This document shows, in pieces, positions 36,725 to 49,416 of a DNA stretch of 64,000 nt. The notes under the pieces were generated by a model. The model did not search any database. It was not told the origin of the DNA and was given only the letters and a program-made list of their open reading frames with translations. The DNA is taken from NCBI GenBank assembly GCA_038502395.1, contig JARJIL010000002.1, positions 68,887,060 to 68,951,059 on the forward strand, given 5' to 3'. Within the stretch, counting starts at the first letter, position 1. Every line of letters begins with the position of its first letter. Made by a program: the position numbers and the translations under genes. The DNA comes from Dittrichia graveolens (Eukaryota; Streptophyta; Magnoliopsida; Asterales; Asteraceae).

Positions 36725-37560
36725 TGTAATACCCATTTTCAATTATAATTATTATAATTATTAATGAATTGAATTAGTAAAAGTGATTCTCTTTATACTT
36801 TAGTGTTTATGGTCACTTAAGAATATTAACGAGTGTTTGGCTACGGGGATTGTTAAGAAGGTATAAAACCAAGATTAGGGTACAAAGCCCTAAGTACATT
36901 ACTGTAGCCGCAATTGACTGTGTGTTGAGGGTGTTTGTGTGTGTGTTTCTCTATTGTGAAGAAGGAAGAACAAATCACCGTCGTTTTTATACAAATCATT
37001 GAGGAACCACCGGGGTAATAACTCCCTACTCCTAATGATCAATTAGATATAGTTTTATACCATTTGATTGAGACTAGATTGAGTTATGTGAATGTTTGTT
37101 GTTCAAGCCTTGGCATTGGCAAATACGATGGTGATTTGTTGGTTGTTAGGCAATTACTTATTGTTTAAAATAACAATAAGGAAATATAAGGTTTATGAAG
37201 TTATGTAGCAGTATTTAATCAAAACTCCGGCTTTCTCATTTGTTGTGGACCTAATTGATGTTCTTTGGGTTTGAAAGGAAATTGCTTGTTGGCCTTTTGA
37301 ACAACCCTATATTCCTTGTGCTGGAACTTATGTTTGATGAGAAATTGTAAGACATTCTTAACAATATCTTTCTCAAACGATTTATTTGAGGAGTCTCAAA
37401 GTTTGACATTTATTTGGCTAAATACAATGAAAAACTAGGAAGGAACCTGAATTGGTTAAACTAGGTTACATAGCCTTTTCTTGAATTTTAGACTTTTTAG
37501 TTGTAATTTTATTTGGTTTCTTTTGTGTTTATAATTATAGCACCTTGCTAACTTTATTAA
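36725..37560 (+). mobile_element. Older partial LTR, start only
   Basis: Starts TGTAATACCC directly after the TSD of the solo LTR. It continues AT-rich, then reaches a GTGTTTGTGTGTGTGTTTCT leader-like part at 36930, laid out as in the LTR at 16134. The right limit is not visible; 37560 is the furthest plausible extent. Confidence 0.35.
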
Positions 37561-38155
37561 TAAAATTTGATGTTGTTAAAAAAAAATATAGATTTCTTTT
37601 TCTTTTTGTATGATTTTCTATTGTATTTATTAGAGTTTAAAAGGTACTGTTCTATGTATTAAAGTGAATATCTATTGTACGTATTATATACCGGTTAAGG
37701 AAAAAAAATACATAAAATGATATATACGATAGTAATTTATGAAAGTTTTCTACATATTTTAGATTTTTTTTAAGTTTAATATATACGAAAGGAATAAAAC
37801 TAAATACCAAAATTAATATAAATGAATTCTTTGCTCTTGAAAAATAAAATAAAATTAGATACGCTCATACCCATGTGACCAAGTGTTATGCATTTTCATA
37901 ATTACGTGTTTTAGCATAAGGTTCATTCGATTCGCAAAGTCGAATATGACTTTGCAACACATGAGCTACTAGTTTCCTTCAAGCAACAAATTTTTGTCGC
38001 CTTGCTCACTTTTTCTACAACAAGCAACAATACCATAGGATATTTATTTATTTTTATTATTTCTTTAAAAGATTAAAAGATTGGAAAATTTTATTTTCAT
38101 CCTCTTACACAGTACACACTATACTCACTAAATAATAACACGTAGAATCTATTAA
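37561..38155. other. Intergenic spacer
   Basis: AT-rich, with no recognisable gene or element. Confidence 0.4.
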
Positions 38156-38872
38156 TCTTACTTCTATATAATGCATCTATCACCTAAAAGACTCTTAATT
38201 TTAAGAAGAGTAGATGTACTAAAATACTCCTCATTTATACCTCTCATTTACCTCTCCTTTAAGTCCACAATTAATGAATTTAAACAAATAAATATTAAAA
38301 ACATAACCGACAACTAATGAATTTAAACCAATACTTATAACTGAATTATTTCTAACCATACATTTTTAATATTAACTTTTGATTCATGAGATCACCATAC
38401 TTATAACTGAATTAAGTCTAATCATATATTTTTAATATTAACTTTTGATTCATGAGATCACCTAAATTTTTGTTTTTAATAAATCAAGATCAAGAGATTT
38501 CACAAACACCAAACAAATAAAAGAGTCAAAGAGTTGAAATTTATAAACATTGCATTCTAACTCAATTACATAATAATTGGAACTATGAAACATTACACAC
38601 ACATATATACATACAAATATATATCAACAACTTCATGATTCAGCCATGCGACAAAACTCTTCCAACAAACTGAAACACAAATAACTCAGAGTTAATAATT
38701 TAATTCTTAATTTCAAAGTAGCTTTCGCAAAGAATCTTCACAAACTCATATTATCTTCATCTCGCAAAGAATATTCACAAACTCATATGAGCTCTTTGTG
38801 ATTATTCTGCACAAAACTCATCACAACCTCCTCTATATTCGCCGCCACCGTATTTCGCGGGTACCACACTAG
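38156..38872 (+). mobile_element. Non-autonomous Helitron, family H2, copy 1
   Basis: A|TCTTACTTCTATATAATG starts it and GGTACCACACTAG|T ends it, fitting Helitron A/T insertion. A CG-rich stem region (GCCGCCACCGTATTTCGCGG) lies just inside the 3' end. The whole 717 bases match 49417-50127 in inverse orientation. The last ~170 bases contain an exon-like fragment, now broken by a stop. Confidence 0.75.
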
Positions 38873-39379
38873 TTTTTGTTAATTGATCTTATCATTTGAT
38901 TTTGACATTGTCTTAGTCTTGTAAGTTAGAGGATGAGTACAACCATATAAATAAGTACTAGATGTAAAATTGCATACTAACGGTTATTGAAGTTTTAGAA
39001 ATAAAAACCGAACCGTATATATCTCAATATCGGTTTGGATTTTGTTTATAACATTATTCGGTCTCGAAGCAAAGTGTGAATTTGACAGCAAGGACCCGAG
39101 TTAGATCGGACCAAGTACCGATCTCGATCTAGTTTTATTATGCACACACCAAGTCATCAACCTTTGACTCAATATAATTCCAAGCATCAAAAACTTGGTC
39201 TACTGAGATCTCAAAAGTTGAACAAAGAGAAGATGATATACACATAAAGTCATAAACTTTATTCTAAATTGTACCAAAACTCATGCATTCTTACCACTAA
39301 CCCAAAGTACATAATCATATCTTAAAACCCCTAATCTTTTTTTATTTTTTGGAATAAAAACATGAAAAAGAGAGTCACT
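38873..39379. other. Spacer and 3' flank of the RETICULATA-related gene
   Basis: No gene is seen. The part next to 39380 is probably 3' UTR. Confidence 0.4.
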
Positions 39380-40450
39380 TCACTTGGAAGGAATTTCATT
39401 GCTCAGTAACTTCATCTTTACCTCTGATGAACTCTCTTCATCACCAACCTTCTCTTGTTCTCCACTAGCACTTTGCGATCCAGTCATCCTTGCTAGTATC
39501 ACAAACGACATTCCTCCAAGAACATTGTTCACCAATCTCAACCCAACCACCGAGCTCTTGAACGCAAATGGTGGCAACCCTTTTGCGAGCATGTACTCGA
39601 TCCCATTCAAAGTTTGGTACCTGAAATTACTGCTCAAACCCATATGAATCGCCCATGTGAGAGCATTCAAAACAGTGGGTGGAGGCTTGTTTGGTGGCTC
39701 GAAACTCGGGTCCATCTTCTTCCTCATCTTGATCAACCCATTTGACAACGCGGTTCCAACTAAACCAGCAGCGAACCCCACGGCTGCAAATACAGTTCCT
39801 TTGTATACAAATGTCCCCAGGCGGTTAATCAGGCTGTAGGCGCCTGGCTCGAACATGTGGCTGGTTGGTGAATTGGCGAAAATGAAAGGTAGGGCTGAAG
39901 ATGAAGATGTCATGGTGGGTGCTAATAGATACATAAGGGTGAAATTCATGATTGAGCCTACGACTAGAGTGGAGAACACGAAATCGAGCTCGTTTAGACC
40001 AAAATTTGGACGAGATGCCATGTCACCAAGAACACACGCACTCACACCAACAACTTCCTCCATCAAAACCTTGAAAGGAAATTGGGGATCGGCGGCAACC
40101 CTAGATCTCCAACCGCTGAGAAAAGCTCCGATTGGGCCGAAACTGTCGATGGATGAGAAGTCGTCGGATTTTCCGCCACCGTTCCAGTTACTACCGCCGC
40201 CGTCACCTCCACCGCCACCACTGCCATGGCCGATGCCGGCACTACCGCCGCCGCCAGCACACGGAATTGGCAGTCGATTAGATAGTAAATCAGAGTTAAT
40301 CGGCTTTAATCGGAGGGAAGAAGAGGTAAAATCATGAGAGGAATTAAAGACAAGTTTTGGTAATTGGAGGCCGGGAATATGCCTAGCAGGATTGAAATGA
40401 CGGTTGTTTCCGGCAAGAGCAGAGCTATGAAGTTGGCCTACAGAAGCCAT
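39380..40450 (-). CDS. RETICULATA-related chloroplast protein (DUF3411), RER3-like
   Basis: Integral chloroplast envelope protein of the RETICULATA family; family mutants show reticulate leaves with altered mesophyll. The coding part is intronless, 356 residues. Residues 1-63 are Ser/Arg/Leu-rich and fit a transit peptide. Residues 66-93 are a Gly-rich linker. The DUF3411 domain (about 105-325) follows, with DPQFPFKVLMEEVVGV, GDMASRPNFGLNELDFV, hydrophobic segments around 160-175, 215-235 and 300-320, and KMDPSFEPPNKPPPTVLNAL. The acidic C-tail is variable. The sequence fits the RER3/RER4-type branch rather than the RE/LCD1 branch; the exact orthologue is not decided. Long antisense frames overlap it and are ignored. 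Confidence 0.93.
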   Translation of the reverse strand: MASVGQLHSSALAGNNRHFNPARHIPGLQLPKLVFNSSHDFTSSSLRLKPINSDLLSNRLPIPCAGGGGSAGIGHGSGGGGGDGGGSNWNGGGKSDDFSSIDSFGPIGAFLSGWRSRVAADPQFPFKVLMEEVVGVSACVLGDMASRPNFGLNELDFVFSTLVVGSIMNFTLMYLLAPTMTSSSSALPFIFANSPTSHMFEPGAYSLINRLGTFVYKGTVFAAVGFAAGLVGTALSNGLIKMRKKMDPSFEPPNKPPPTVLNALTWAIHMGLSSNFRYQTLNGIEYMLAKGLPPFAFKSSVVGLRLVNNVLGGMSFVILARMTGSQSASGEQEKVGDEESSSEVKMKLLSNEIPSK

Positions 40451-40504
40451 ATTTGGTTGAAAACAGAGCTAACGTGATTGCTTTTCCTCTACGCGAAAAT
40501 GGAC

Positions 40505-40859
40505 CTGAAAAATTCATAAACAAAGCATAGATACATATCAAAACCGGAAAACCGTATATGTGATTTGCAGATCTAAGATTCATGTTACAAAATTTTCAAC
40601 CAAGTACAAAAAAGAAAAAAAATGAAACTAGAATGCAGAGTCAATTCATATAACCATCTTCAAACAGATACAACAGATCACATCTCCATAAAAGAAATTA
40701 AAACCATTTGACAAATCAAACATAAACAGCGATTCAGATGCACACATATGTATGGTGATCTGTGGGAATCTCAAAGATATAAGAATATATTCATATTCAT
40801 ATCATCATTAAACCTGGTAGAAAAAACAAGCAAGGAGATCAAGGGAAAGAAATAATAAC
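40505..40859 (-). other. 5' UTR intron of the RETICULATA-related gene
   Basis: On the minus strand the donor CTAAG|GTTATT is at 40859 and the acceptor TTTTTCAG ends at 40505, 54 bases before the ATG. The leader exon would lie in 40860-41000, upstream of which is the promoter. Confidence 0.55.
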
Positions 40860-41294
40860 CTTAGAGTTAGACGAATCGTATTGATCGAAGAAGAAAAAGT
40901 GAACGGCAGTACGATCGATCGCCGGCCGGCCGTCGTCTACAGACGGCAGTGAATCGAGAGAGTAGAAGGAGGAAATGTGGAAAAGGGTTTATAAAGCCCC
41001 CCCAAAAAAGAAAAAATATATGAAAAGGAGGCAGTCGAGTCGAGTGCAGGCTGCAGCAGTGAATGGAAATTAAAGTAAAAAAGAAAAACCCTAAAAAGAA
41101 TTGATTAAAGAATGCAACGAGACGGGGTGGTTGGTGAGAAGGACGAAGGAGGAGTCTGGTTTGGAGTCGGAATCGGAAAAATTGAATATTGTCTGCCACG
41201 TCGCTATATTAACCTAGGGTGTCGTCACAATTTTGGACTAGTGTGTACAAATTTTAAATTTTTAATATTTTAAATAAAAATATATTAGTTATAA

Positions 41295-42008
41295 GGCCAT
41301 GTTTGGTAGGGGAAAAAGAAAAGGGAGAAAGAGAAATGGTGTGTATCTCTTGTTTGGGAGCTTATGGGGACGGTGAAATGGTTTCTCACTTCATTTCCCT
41401 TTCCCGGTTTTCTTTGTTACTTCATTTCTCTCCATTTTGTGGAGAAATCGTGAGAAATAGCAGGACGATGTGTGTTGCGATGAAACTGTCGTCTGTTGCG
41501 AGGGCGATGTGTTTCCGGCGATCATCTTGCGATGGCAGCGATGTGTTACCGGCGAGGCGGCCAACGCCGCAGCCACAGCCGTCGTCATCGTCTGCTGCGA
41601 CAGAACCCCAATCGCCATTGTTGATTGAACGTCGTCGTCGATTGAACCCTAATTCATCTCGTCTGTTGCGATAGAACCCTAGATCGTCGACGTCGGCGAG
41701 GTGGCTAACGCCGCAGCCAACGTCTGTTGCGATTAAAGCCTCGATCGTTTGTGGTTGCGATGTGTTTTTCGGCGATGTCGTCGATGTCGTTGCGATGTCT
41801 GTTGCGATGTCGTCTTCGTCGATGTCTTCTGTTGCGATGTCGTCGATGGAACCCTAATCGTCGTTGTCGTCGTCTGTTGCGATGTCGTCGATGGAACCCT
41901 AGTTTTATGGCGATGATGAGTGTCCGACGTCGGCATGGCGGCGGCGGTGCTTCCGACGACCTGAGCCTAATTTCTCGTTTTCATTTCTTGATGGTACTGA
42001 ACAAGGAC
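41295..42008. mobile_element. Possible TIR element with GC-rich minisatellite
   Basis: The left end GGCCATGTTTGGTA and the right end (inverse) GTCCTTGTTCAGTA are similar and enclose about 710 GC-rich bases. Within it, 41720-41900 has repeats of TCTGTTGCGATGTCGTCGAT. No TSD was identified and no protein is recognised; the Arg-rich open frames follow from the repeat. It lies just upstream of the RETICULATA-related promoter. Confidence 0.3.
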
Positions 42009-42221
42009 ATTTTTTACTCATTTCCATTTCTCACTTGTAATAACTTATAAAATTTTAAGACCTTGTTAATAAGAATGGTAATGAGTTCTAGGTTTACGAA
42101 TTCGTCCAATTTAGAAAATCAATTGGAAATAAGTAACACATAACTGAATTAAAGCTCAAACATTTTATATTGGATTTAAAATTTTCTCATTTTCAGTCAC
42201 AACAAATAACAAGATTTTTCT

Positions 42222-42597
42222 GTCACGTCCCAAAAAAAATTAGGATAACCATGCAACCATCATTTCATAAATATAGATTTCAATCACAATAATAAGGTTT
42301 ACAATCATAATAGAATCAGAGTATTGAAATGTATTTACACCAATAGAAATCATTTAAATATAGACACTGTTGTCATGCCGAAGCCTTCCCTTGTCTTTAC
42401 CCGAAATCCATGAAAAGATATAAACCATAATAAATAAGCATAAAGTTTAGTGAGTTAACACATCACTCATACCTTATACTAGATGACACCATAACCAGGT
42501 AATAGATATACATCACATCATATAACGCTACACAGACAGATAAATGTTCAGCTACACAAAATGGCCAAAGTTGCAATAACAAGTGCTAAAGCTTCAC
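42222..42597 (-). mobile_element. LTR fragment interrupted by the hAT element
   Basis: Reads GTCACGTCCCAAAAA, then an AT-rich body and a GAAAAGAT...AAGTTTAGTGAGTTAACA phrase. That is the order seen at the 47021 solo LTR (GAAAAG...AGCCTAGTGAGTAAATT). It is cut off at the hAT terminus at 42598. Confidence 0.4.
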
Positions 42598-45500
42598 CAG
42601 TGCCGGCCCAAACTTTTTTTGGGCCCTGGGCGGAATCTAAAAAAGGGCCCTAAAATATTTTTTTCAACTTATATATAACAAAAAACATAAACACCCTTAA
42701 ATAAAAGACAATCATGAAAAAATACTTAATAACTACATCTTACAAATCTTACAAGTATATATCACGCGTAAAACAATTAAATGACGCCACCATTGTTATT
42801 ACTTGATAATTTCGACTCTCAAATCTTACAAGTCTTCTTATAACTCGTTGACTCCACCATTGTTATTCTTGTAACTGCAAAAAAAAAGAACAAAAAATCA
42901 TAAAAATTTGCTTCGTTGAGCTTTTCTTGATGCAAAATCATTAATAACTACATCAAGATAGATTTCATCTAATAATCTTTCTCCACACATAACATAGCTA
43001 AACCATTCAATCTTTCTTATGACATTGTTGATCTTAAATAATTTTTTAATAATTTTAATTTTAAAAAACTTCTTTCAGCTGAAGCTACAGTGACAGGTAC
43101 AATTAGTAATATTCTATATGCAATACAAACATTTGGATAGCAATCCAAATCTTTAACGAACTTTAGAATTTCAATCGCAGAGATTAAAGTGTTTGGCAAA
43201 GTGATCTGTAATACTTTTAGTTTGGAGAAAAAAACATCTAAATCCCCATCCGATACATCATTATGAGAAAACGTATTTGCAAAATTAATACAACTCTTTC
43301 TTAATTCAAAATCATCCAAAGAGTTCAATTTCCTTTAATCATATAAGAAACCAAATATATTTTCAAATGTTTTTAATTGCTCAAATCTAGTACGTAATGA
43401 TGTAATCGCCATATCTACAACAACAAAAAAATACTCAACTTTAAAAGACTCTTCTAATGATTGTGTTTGATATTCATTATTATTCTCATCAAATTGTTTT
43501 TCCCTAATAACTCGACGTCGTATTGGAAATATAGGCTCTACATCCATATCATGAGCAATTATTTTAGCAATAATCATACTTGAAACGAATCCTTCATTTC
43601 TATATTTTTCAAAATATGTCATTAGACTATCTACTTGATTTATACTATCATCAATGGATATAGATTTAGATTGTAATTTTTTACTCACCATGTTAATTGC
43701 AAATAAAATATCATACCAAATAACCATACCAAGTATAAACTCAAAGTTCTCTAAAGCAATAACTAAACTTTCTCCTTCATTTTTTGATTTTGCATCCTCA
43801 CATGATGTACACAATTCTAATAAAGCTATTTTTATTTGAGGAGCTTGAAATCTAATCGCTTTAACACTATTTATTATACTTTCCCATCGAGTATTAGATA
43901 GAGATTTAACACTTAAAATTGAAATATTGTCATCTAAAATTTTCCATCTTTTAGGTGAACTAGAAAACAATACATATATACGTTGTATAACACCAAAAAA
44001 AGATACAGCTTTAACACAAGAATGTGCCATATCAGTAAATGTAAGATTAAGACTATGACAAGCACATGGCATATATAGGGCTCTCGGATTAATGTCAAGT
44101 AAACGTTTTTGGACACCTTGATGTTTTCCTTTCATGTTAGAACCGTTATCATAACCTTGACCTCTTATATCATTAACATTTAAACCAAGTAATGAGCCTA
44201 TTTGATTTGTAGATTTAAACAATTTACAACAAAAACAGAACATTTTATCTACTTTCTTTGAGTAGATTAACCATGTTTTATCCGTAGACTCTCCATTAGT
44301 CAACTTCCTAGTATAATGAACATAAGCAAAACGTATAGAATGTATATCTTTAGGAAATTCAATATTTAATTCTCTAATTGGCCCTTTTTCAACTAAAACA
44401 TCCCTTAACTTAATATCAACATTATCCCATGTGCTAAGCTCATATATATCTTTTTGTTTTTCGTTTTCATTCAAATTAGTATCATCATTATTTAAATTAG
44501 TTTCATTCTCATCAATATCATTTAAGTTCACACCATTTTCATGCAAGTTAGCTTCATTCTCATCAATATCATTTAAGTTCACATCATTTTCAATCAAGTT
44601 AGTTTCATTCTCGTTTATATTAGAATTATTTTCATTCTCGTTTATATTAGAATTATTTGAAGGATTAGAGGAACTTGTTTTTTTAACAAATCTATCCATT
44701 GACCCTCGTAAAGCTTTTCTTTCCTTTTCAATTTCCTCTTTTTTCTTTCTTTTTTGGCTACCCGATAAATACTTTTTTGAAAACATTATGTGAGACCGAG
44801 AAGAAAGATAATACAATATGTGAATATGTCAATACTAATATTCAATTATTCAACAGTCAATACTATTATACTAAGCAAAAATTAGGCAAGAGTGCAAGAC
44901 AAATGAACAAGTTCAATAAACATAAATAATAAAGCATCTAAATAATCAAAAAAAGACAAAAGGATTAGAACTTATACACCTGGTTTTTTGTCTTGAGTTA
45001 TTGGGTATTTGAATTGATGAACAGGTGAACAGCAAGATGAATCAGAAAAGAGCTTCTAGTTCTAAATAATAAAAAAAATGAATCAAAAAATCAGAATTCA
45101 AACAATCAAAATAATCAAACCTAAATTTAACCCAAATGATAAAGCATCTAAATAATCAAAAAAGAAACAGAAATCAAACCCAAAATTTAACCCAAATGAT
45201 CCATTTAAAGAATTTCAACAAATTCAACCAAGCTCACTACTTTTATCACAAATTTGAGTTTATTACAGTCCCTAAAGATTGTAGGAACCCATAAAACATA
45301 AAGCATCTAACCTAAATTCAACCATCTAAAGACTAAACCATTAGTTACAGTCGAGTACTTGAGTTACTTCAAAAACCAGTATTCTGTATTCACTTCAAAC
45401 CATCTAAATAATCAAAAATCAAAATCGACTTCAAAATTCAAAATCTGTATTAAGTACTTGAGTTACTTCAAAATTCAACCATCTAACATAAAGCATCTAA

Positions 45501-46135
45501 CCTAAATTCAACCATCTAAATAATCAGTATTCTGTATTCACTTCAAAAATCAAAATCGATGCCTTGTGCCTATTTGAAAATTGAAAATTTAAATTACTTA
45601 CATAGTTACAGTCGAGTACTTGATTTCCAATTGCCAAATCCAAATTAGTTGAGTACTTGAGTTCCTTCAACAGTTCCAGCCAAATCCAAAATTCCAAATC
45701 AGTTGAGGCTTATCGACAGAATCACCAAATCGAATCACAAATGATCAGTTGTTATTACCAAATCCAAATCCAAATCGACGGCTTTAACACAAGAATGTTC
45801 CTTCGAGGCTTCGATAGTTCGATACCAGTCCAAACTCCAAACCCAAATCGAAATAAAAAAAATCAGTTTGAATCACCGAAATACCGAATGGTCCGAATCA
45901 GTTGAGTCAAGAGTGCCAAACCCAAATCGAAATCAAAATTACCACAAATAAGAGATTAAGAGAAATAGAGAATCAGTTGAAAACTTAAAATCGAATTTCA
46001 GTCCAATTTTCCAAATGAACATGCATTACAACATAATTATTAAGTTAGTAAAAACCAACCTCGTTTGTCATTGTAACTGACTTTGAAAACTGGAACTGAA
46101 AGCCGACTCTGAACTGTAATTCGAATGACCATTAT
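42598..46135 (-). mobile_element. Decayed hAT-superfamily transposon
   Basis: The left terminus CAGTGCCGGCCC is typical of this hAT group. The only coding sequence is the broken transposase at 42898-44786. The opposite terminus was not found; the right limit is approximate. 44800-46100 is AT-rich non-coding sequence with short repeats of CATCTAACCTAAATTCAACC type. Confidence 0.55.
42898..44786 (-). pseudogene. hAT transposase (TTF/ZMYM-type with hAT dimerisation domain), broken
   Basis: It begins MFSKKYLSGSQKRKKKEE, usual for this family. An Asn/Glu-rich repeated linker (ENETNLNENDVNLNDIDENE type, about residues 45-110) follows, then the zinc-binding MFCFCCKLF. It jumps directly to GQGYDNGSNMKGKHQGVQ and CACHSLNL of the catalytic core. 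About 200 residues normally between these blocks, including much of DUF4371, are missing in frame. One stop lies at 43335-43337, another at 43017-43019 inside the C-terminal hAT dimerisation motif (VTVASAERSF nearby), and a frameshift near 42985 breaks the tail. Non-functional as a transposase. Confidence 0.85.
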
Positions 46136-46403
46136 ATATCGGGTGTCATCATTTCTTTTTCCTTAACTCTTTACATACTTGCACTTCATATTATATACTT
46201 GCTTCCATTATAAAAAATTATATAAGTTTTTACAAGTGTTATAAAAAGATAATAGCATTAATATATTTTTTTAATAGCCATAAAAATATTCAACTCATTT
46301 TCTAGTTTCTACATATGGGATAACCACTGTAATGATGTGGAACATAGTAAAACATGTGTTTTGGTGTTGACATATTTTAAACAAATTATGGTAATTTCTT
46401 AAA

Positions 46404-46937
46404 GGGTCTATGTCACTAAATAACATCCTATTTTTAAAAAAATGTTAATATAGGTACTTTATTTTTTTATTATCCAAATAGGTAATCTACTTTGTTGTCA
46501 CATGTTAAAGTAAGTAAGGACCTGAATTTTTGGATTACTCCCACCATTTGATAACCACCAAACCTTGGTGCTTTGATCGAAATTCTCTCCTGGTAGTTAT
46601 GGTGGAGTCTGATCAGCCTTTTGTCTGTTGTCGTTGCCGGATTTAAAGAAAACGACAACAACAAAACTTTCATTAAAGCACGCAACAACGGCCGATAGTA
46701 GGCCGATCAGACTCAGCCATAATCTCTAGGAAGGAATTACGATCATGTCACCAAAGTCTGGTATCGATTTAACGATGCAAACTCCAGTTAGAGCCAAAAC
46801 CCTAATCAAAAAGTTGAAGTCATTATTTACTTTAACAGTTTACCACAAAGCAGGTTACCTATTTGGATAATAAAAAAAGTAAATTACATACATTAACACT
46901 TTTGAAAAAATAAGATGCTATTTTATAGCCTAAACCC
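46404..46937. mobile_element. Fold-back MULE-type MITE
   Basis: A 534-base element between 9-bp duplications TTTCTTAAA (46395-46403 and 46938-46946). The two halves are inverted copies over about 240 bases each (for example TTATTATCCAAATAGGTAA at 46471 and its inverse at 46854), meeting near 46680. It has no coding capacity; the 72-codon open frame is incidental. Confidence 0.8.
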
Positions 46938-47020
46938 TTTCTTAAACTATTATTTTGGTAAATTAACTAGATTTGCTTGATGAAACATAGTTTAAAAGCC
47001 ATTAGAAAATGGTAAGAACA

Positions 47021-49321
47021 TGTAACATCCGTTTTTTAAAAACGTGCAAGAAGAAAATAACAATTATACTTTATTAAAAGGGGCAACAACCGGCCCAGGT
47101 ATAATAATAATAATAAAATAGTTTCCTTTAATGTTGCACAAAAACTCTCTAGCATGTCCACATGGAAGTCTCGTCTGTCACAAACCTGAAAAGAATAAAC
47201 AACGATAAGAATGAGCCAGAAAGCCTAGTGAGTAAATTACAAAATATTCAAATGATAATAATTAACATGTAAATGTAATCTCATCAATTTGTACCACTCA
47301 AGCCTCTATATGCCACTTAGGTTATCTCTCTTGCCACTCGAGCATCTCCATTGCCACTCAGGCGGGGTGAGTCATCCGCTCAGATAGACATCACGTATAC
47401 ACATATCGCATATAGCCGTATTAGCTTAAACATCATCTTTCATAGTGTGTGTGTATATATATATATATCACATACTCTGTCATCACACACATAATCCCAT
47501 TGATAAGTTACTAATATCACTATTATAGTCACACATGTAATGTTTATAACTCTAATGTTTATATATATATATATATATATATAATTACATATTTACACTT
47601 TCTCTATATTATTTTTTTCATCTTTTACTCGTTCCATTTTACTTTTCTCTTTTAATGAATATATATATATATATAGAGAGAGAGAGACATAGTCTATCTC
47701 ATATCTGTATGTACACGTCACATGCGATTACTCTTATATTTAATACTCTATCTCACGATGATACCACTTCTCTCAGTACACACGTGTACCCTTAGTATAT
47801 ATAAATATGTATTTAGGCAAAAGTTCAAACGAGAACTGTTTTTCGTACGAGAACCGCAATAACCAATCTTAGCCGTCCAATTCCCCCTCCTTCAATTGGA
47901 TTGCGCACCCATGAATTCCTTACATGCACCCTGCCACACTCAATCCCCCACGCTCTTTATCCATGAATTCCATTATCCAAATTGAACGGCCAAGATTTGT
48001 TCTCGCAATTCTCGTACGAAAAACAGTTCTTGTTTGAACCCTCCCCTATATATTTATAATGTATTTCTCTGTAGGAATGTGTTCTCTTTAATTATCAAAT
48101 GATACTTATCAACAATGCTTGTTTAATCCATCGTATACTTTTTAAGTTAGTGATTCACACAACATTAATTATAGTTGCACTTTTAATGTATAAGATTAAC
48201 TATTAAATATTAACCTCGGCCTTTCCTCTATTTTATTTAACTGATTTGCGCTTATTATTTATTTATTCATACTCATCTCTCGTTATTTAGTATAATACCA
48301 TAATACTACATTCTTAATCATAAACATGTATCTGTGTCTCGCGTCTCTTAATTACAGTTATACTTTTCTCTGTTAACTTTGTATTCATCTCTATACTCTT
48401 TAACAATTGGTTAATAGCAATTCTCTTGATATCAATAGATAATAATAATCATGCATTAAATCTCACTCTAGTATCGAACGTGTACAATTACAGAATTAAT
48501 ATCTCTAAGTACCATATTAAGGTACTTACATGTGGTCCAATATGTAACTATCTTCCAAAGATGCTTTTAATTCGTATTTCAACCTAGAATTAAAGCCTAA
48601 ACATCAAAACATGGAAAAACCACAAAACTGTCCTCTGATAACCCGGACGCGTCGTGTCCCACATACCAATGCGTCACCAAAACAGCATGGACGCGTAGCA
48701 TCCATAAACCTGAAGCGTCACGTCTCATGAACAGCCAGAAACCGTCATTAATTTGCAGAACTCAAATCTGACTCAAAATCATATAATTCAATCCTCAAAC
48801 GTTTCCTAATACTTACAATGGTTGTTTGAGACCTTTTAAACATTTTTTATAACATCAAAATCTCAACAAAACATCAAAATCTAAAAATTATGCCAAAAAC
48901 TCATTTTACCATTAACACTTTACACTTCAAGAATAATAACACTTACTTGATTTCTAATGATAGGTGTAATCTTTCTTCTCTAATTCCAATCAAGACTCCA
49001 AGATCTCTACTTAAAAGAGATTTGTTTATGTTTTGAAGAAATAAGAAAGAAGAAATAAGGTAAAGAAGAAGAATCAAGAATGAAAGAGGAAAAGAAACAA
49101 CAAGAGAGGGGGCTGACCGGCTGACGACTTAAGTTGGTGGTCCCCTTCTTGGCTCGTATCCCGCTTTCCTATCCGACTTACAACTTATATCCTTAAATTC
49201 CAATGAGGATATATTTAGAATCATTATTTTAAACTATTTAATAATTTATAACTTTATTCGTTTCCTCAAGTTTTATTTAACAACTCATTTTAATAGCTTT
49301 TATGAAATTTGGGACATTACA
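47021..49321 (-). mobile_element. Solo LTR, Ty3/Gypsy type, with imperfect TSD
   Basis: 2301 bases reading on the minus strand from TGTAATGTCCCAAATT to GGATGTTACA. The flanks GAACA (47016-47020) and GAGCA (49322-49326) agree at 4/5. It contains several TA/GA microsatellites and one nested MITE (47823-48039). No internal retrotransposon genes are present. Confidence 0.75.
47823..48039. mobile_element. TA-targeting MITE, copy 1 (termini A)
   Basis: TIRs GTTCAAACGAGAACTG / inverse CAGTTCTTGTTTGAAC, followed by TTTTTCGTACGAGAA. The core contains CAATTGGATTGCGCACCCAT and CATGAATTCC twice. TATATA lies on both sides. It is nested in the solo LTR 47021-49321. Confidence 0.8.
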
Positions 49322-49416
49322 GAGCAAAGCAAAAGAGATTATTGATCTATGTAGTAACTAATATAAGTAAAACAATCGATCACAAAATAATGGGTCATTA
49401 AATACATTTAAAAGAA

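Noticed and set aside
39855..40337. 160-codon plus-strand open frame opposite the RETICULATA-related gene
   Set aside because: It is antisense to a well-supported coding exon; its Pro-run comes from the Gly-rich linker on the other strand.
41303..42050. Arg-rich open frames of 107-123 codons
   Set aside because: They arise from a CGATGTCGTC-type minisatellite in a GC-rich patch; no family resemblance and no splice context.
47440..47700. TA/GA microsatellites as a functional scaffold or origin
   Set aside because: Simple repeats within an LTR; nothing beyond composition supports a function.
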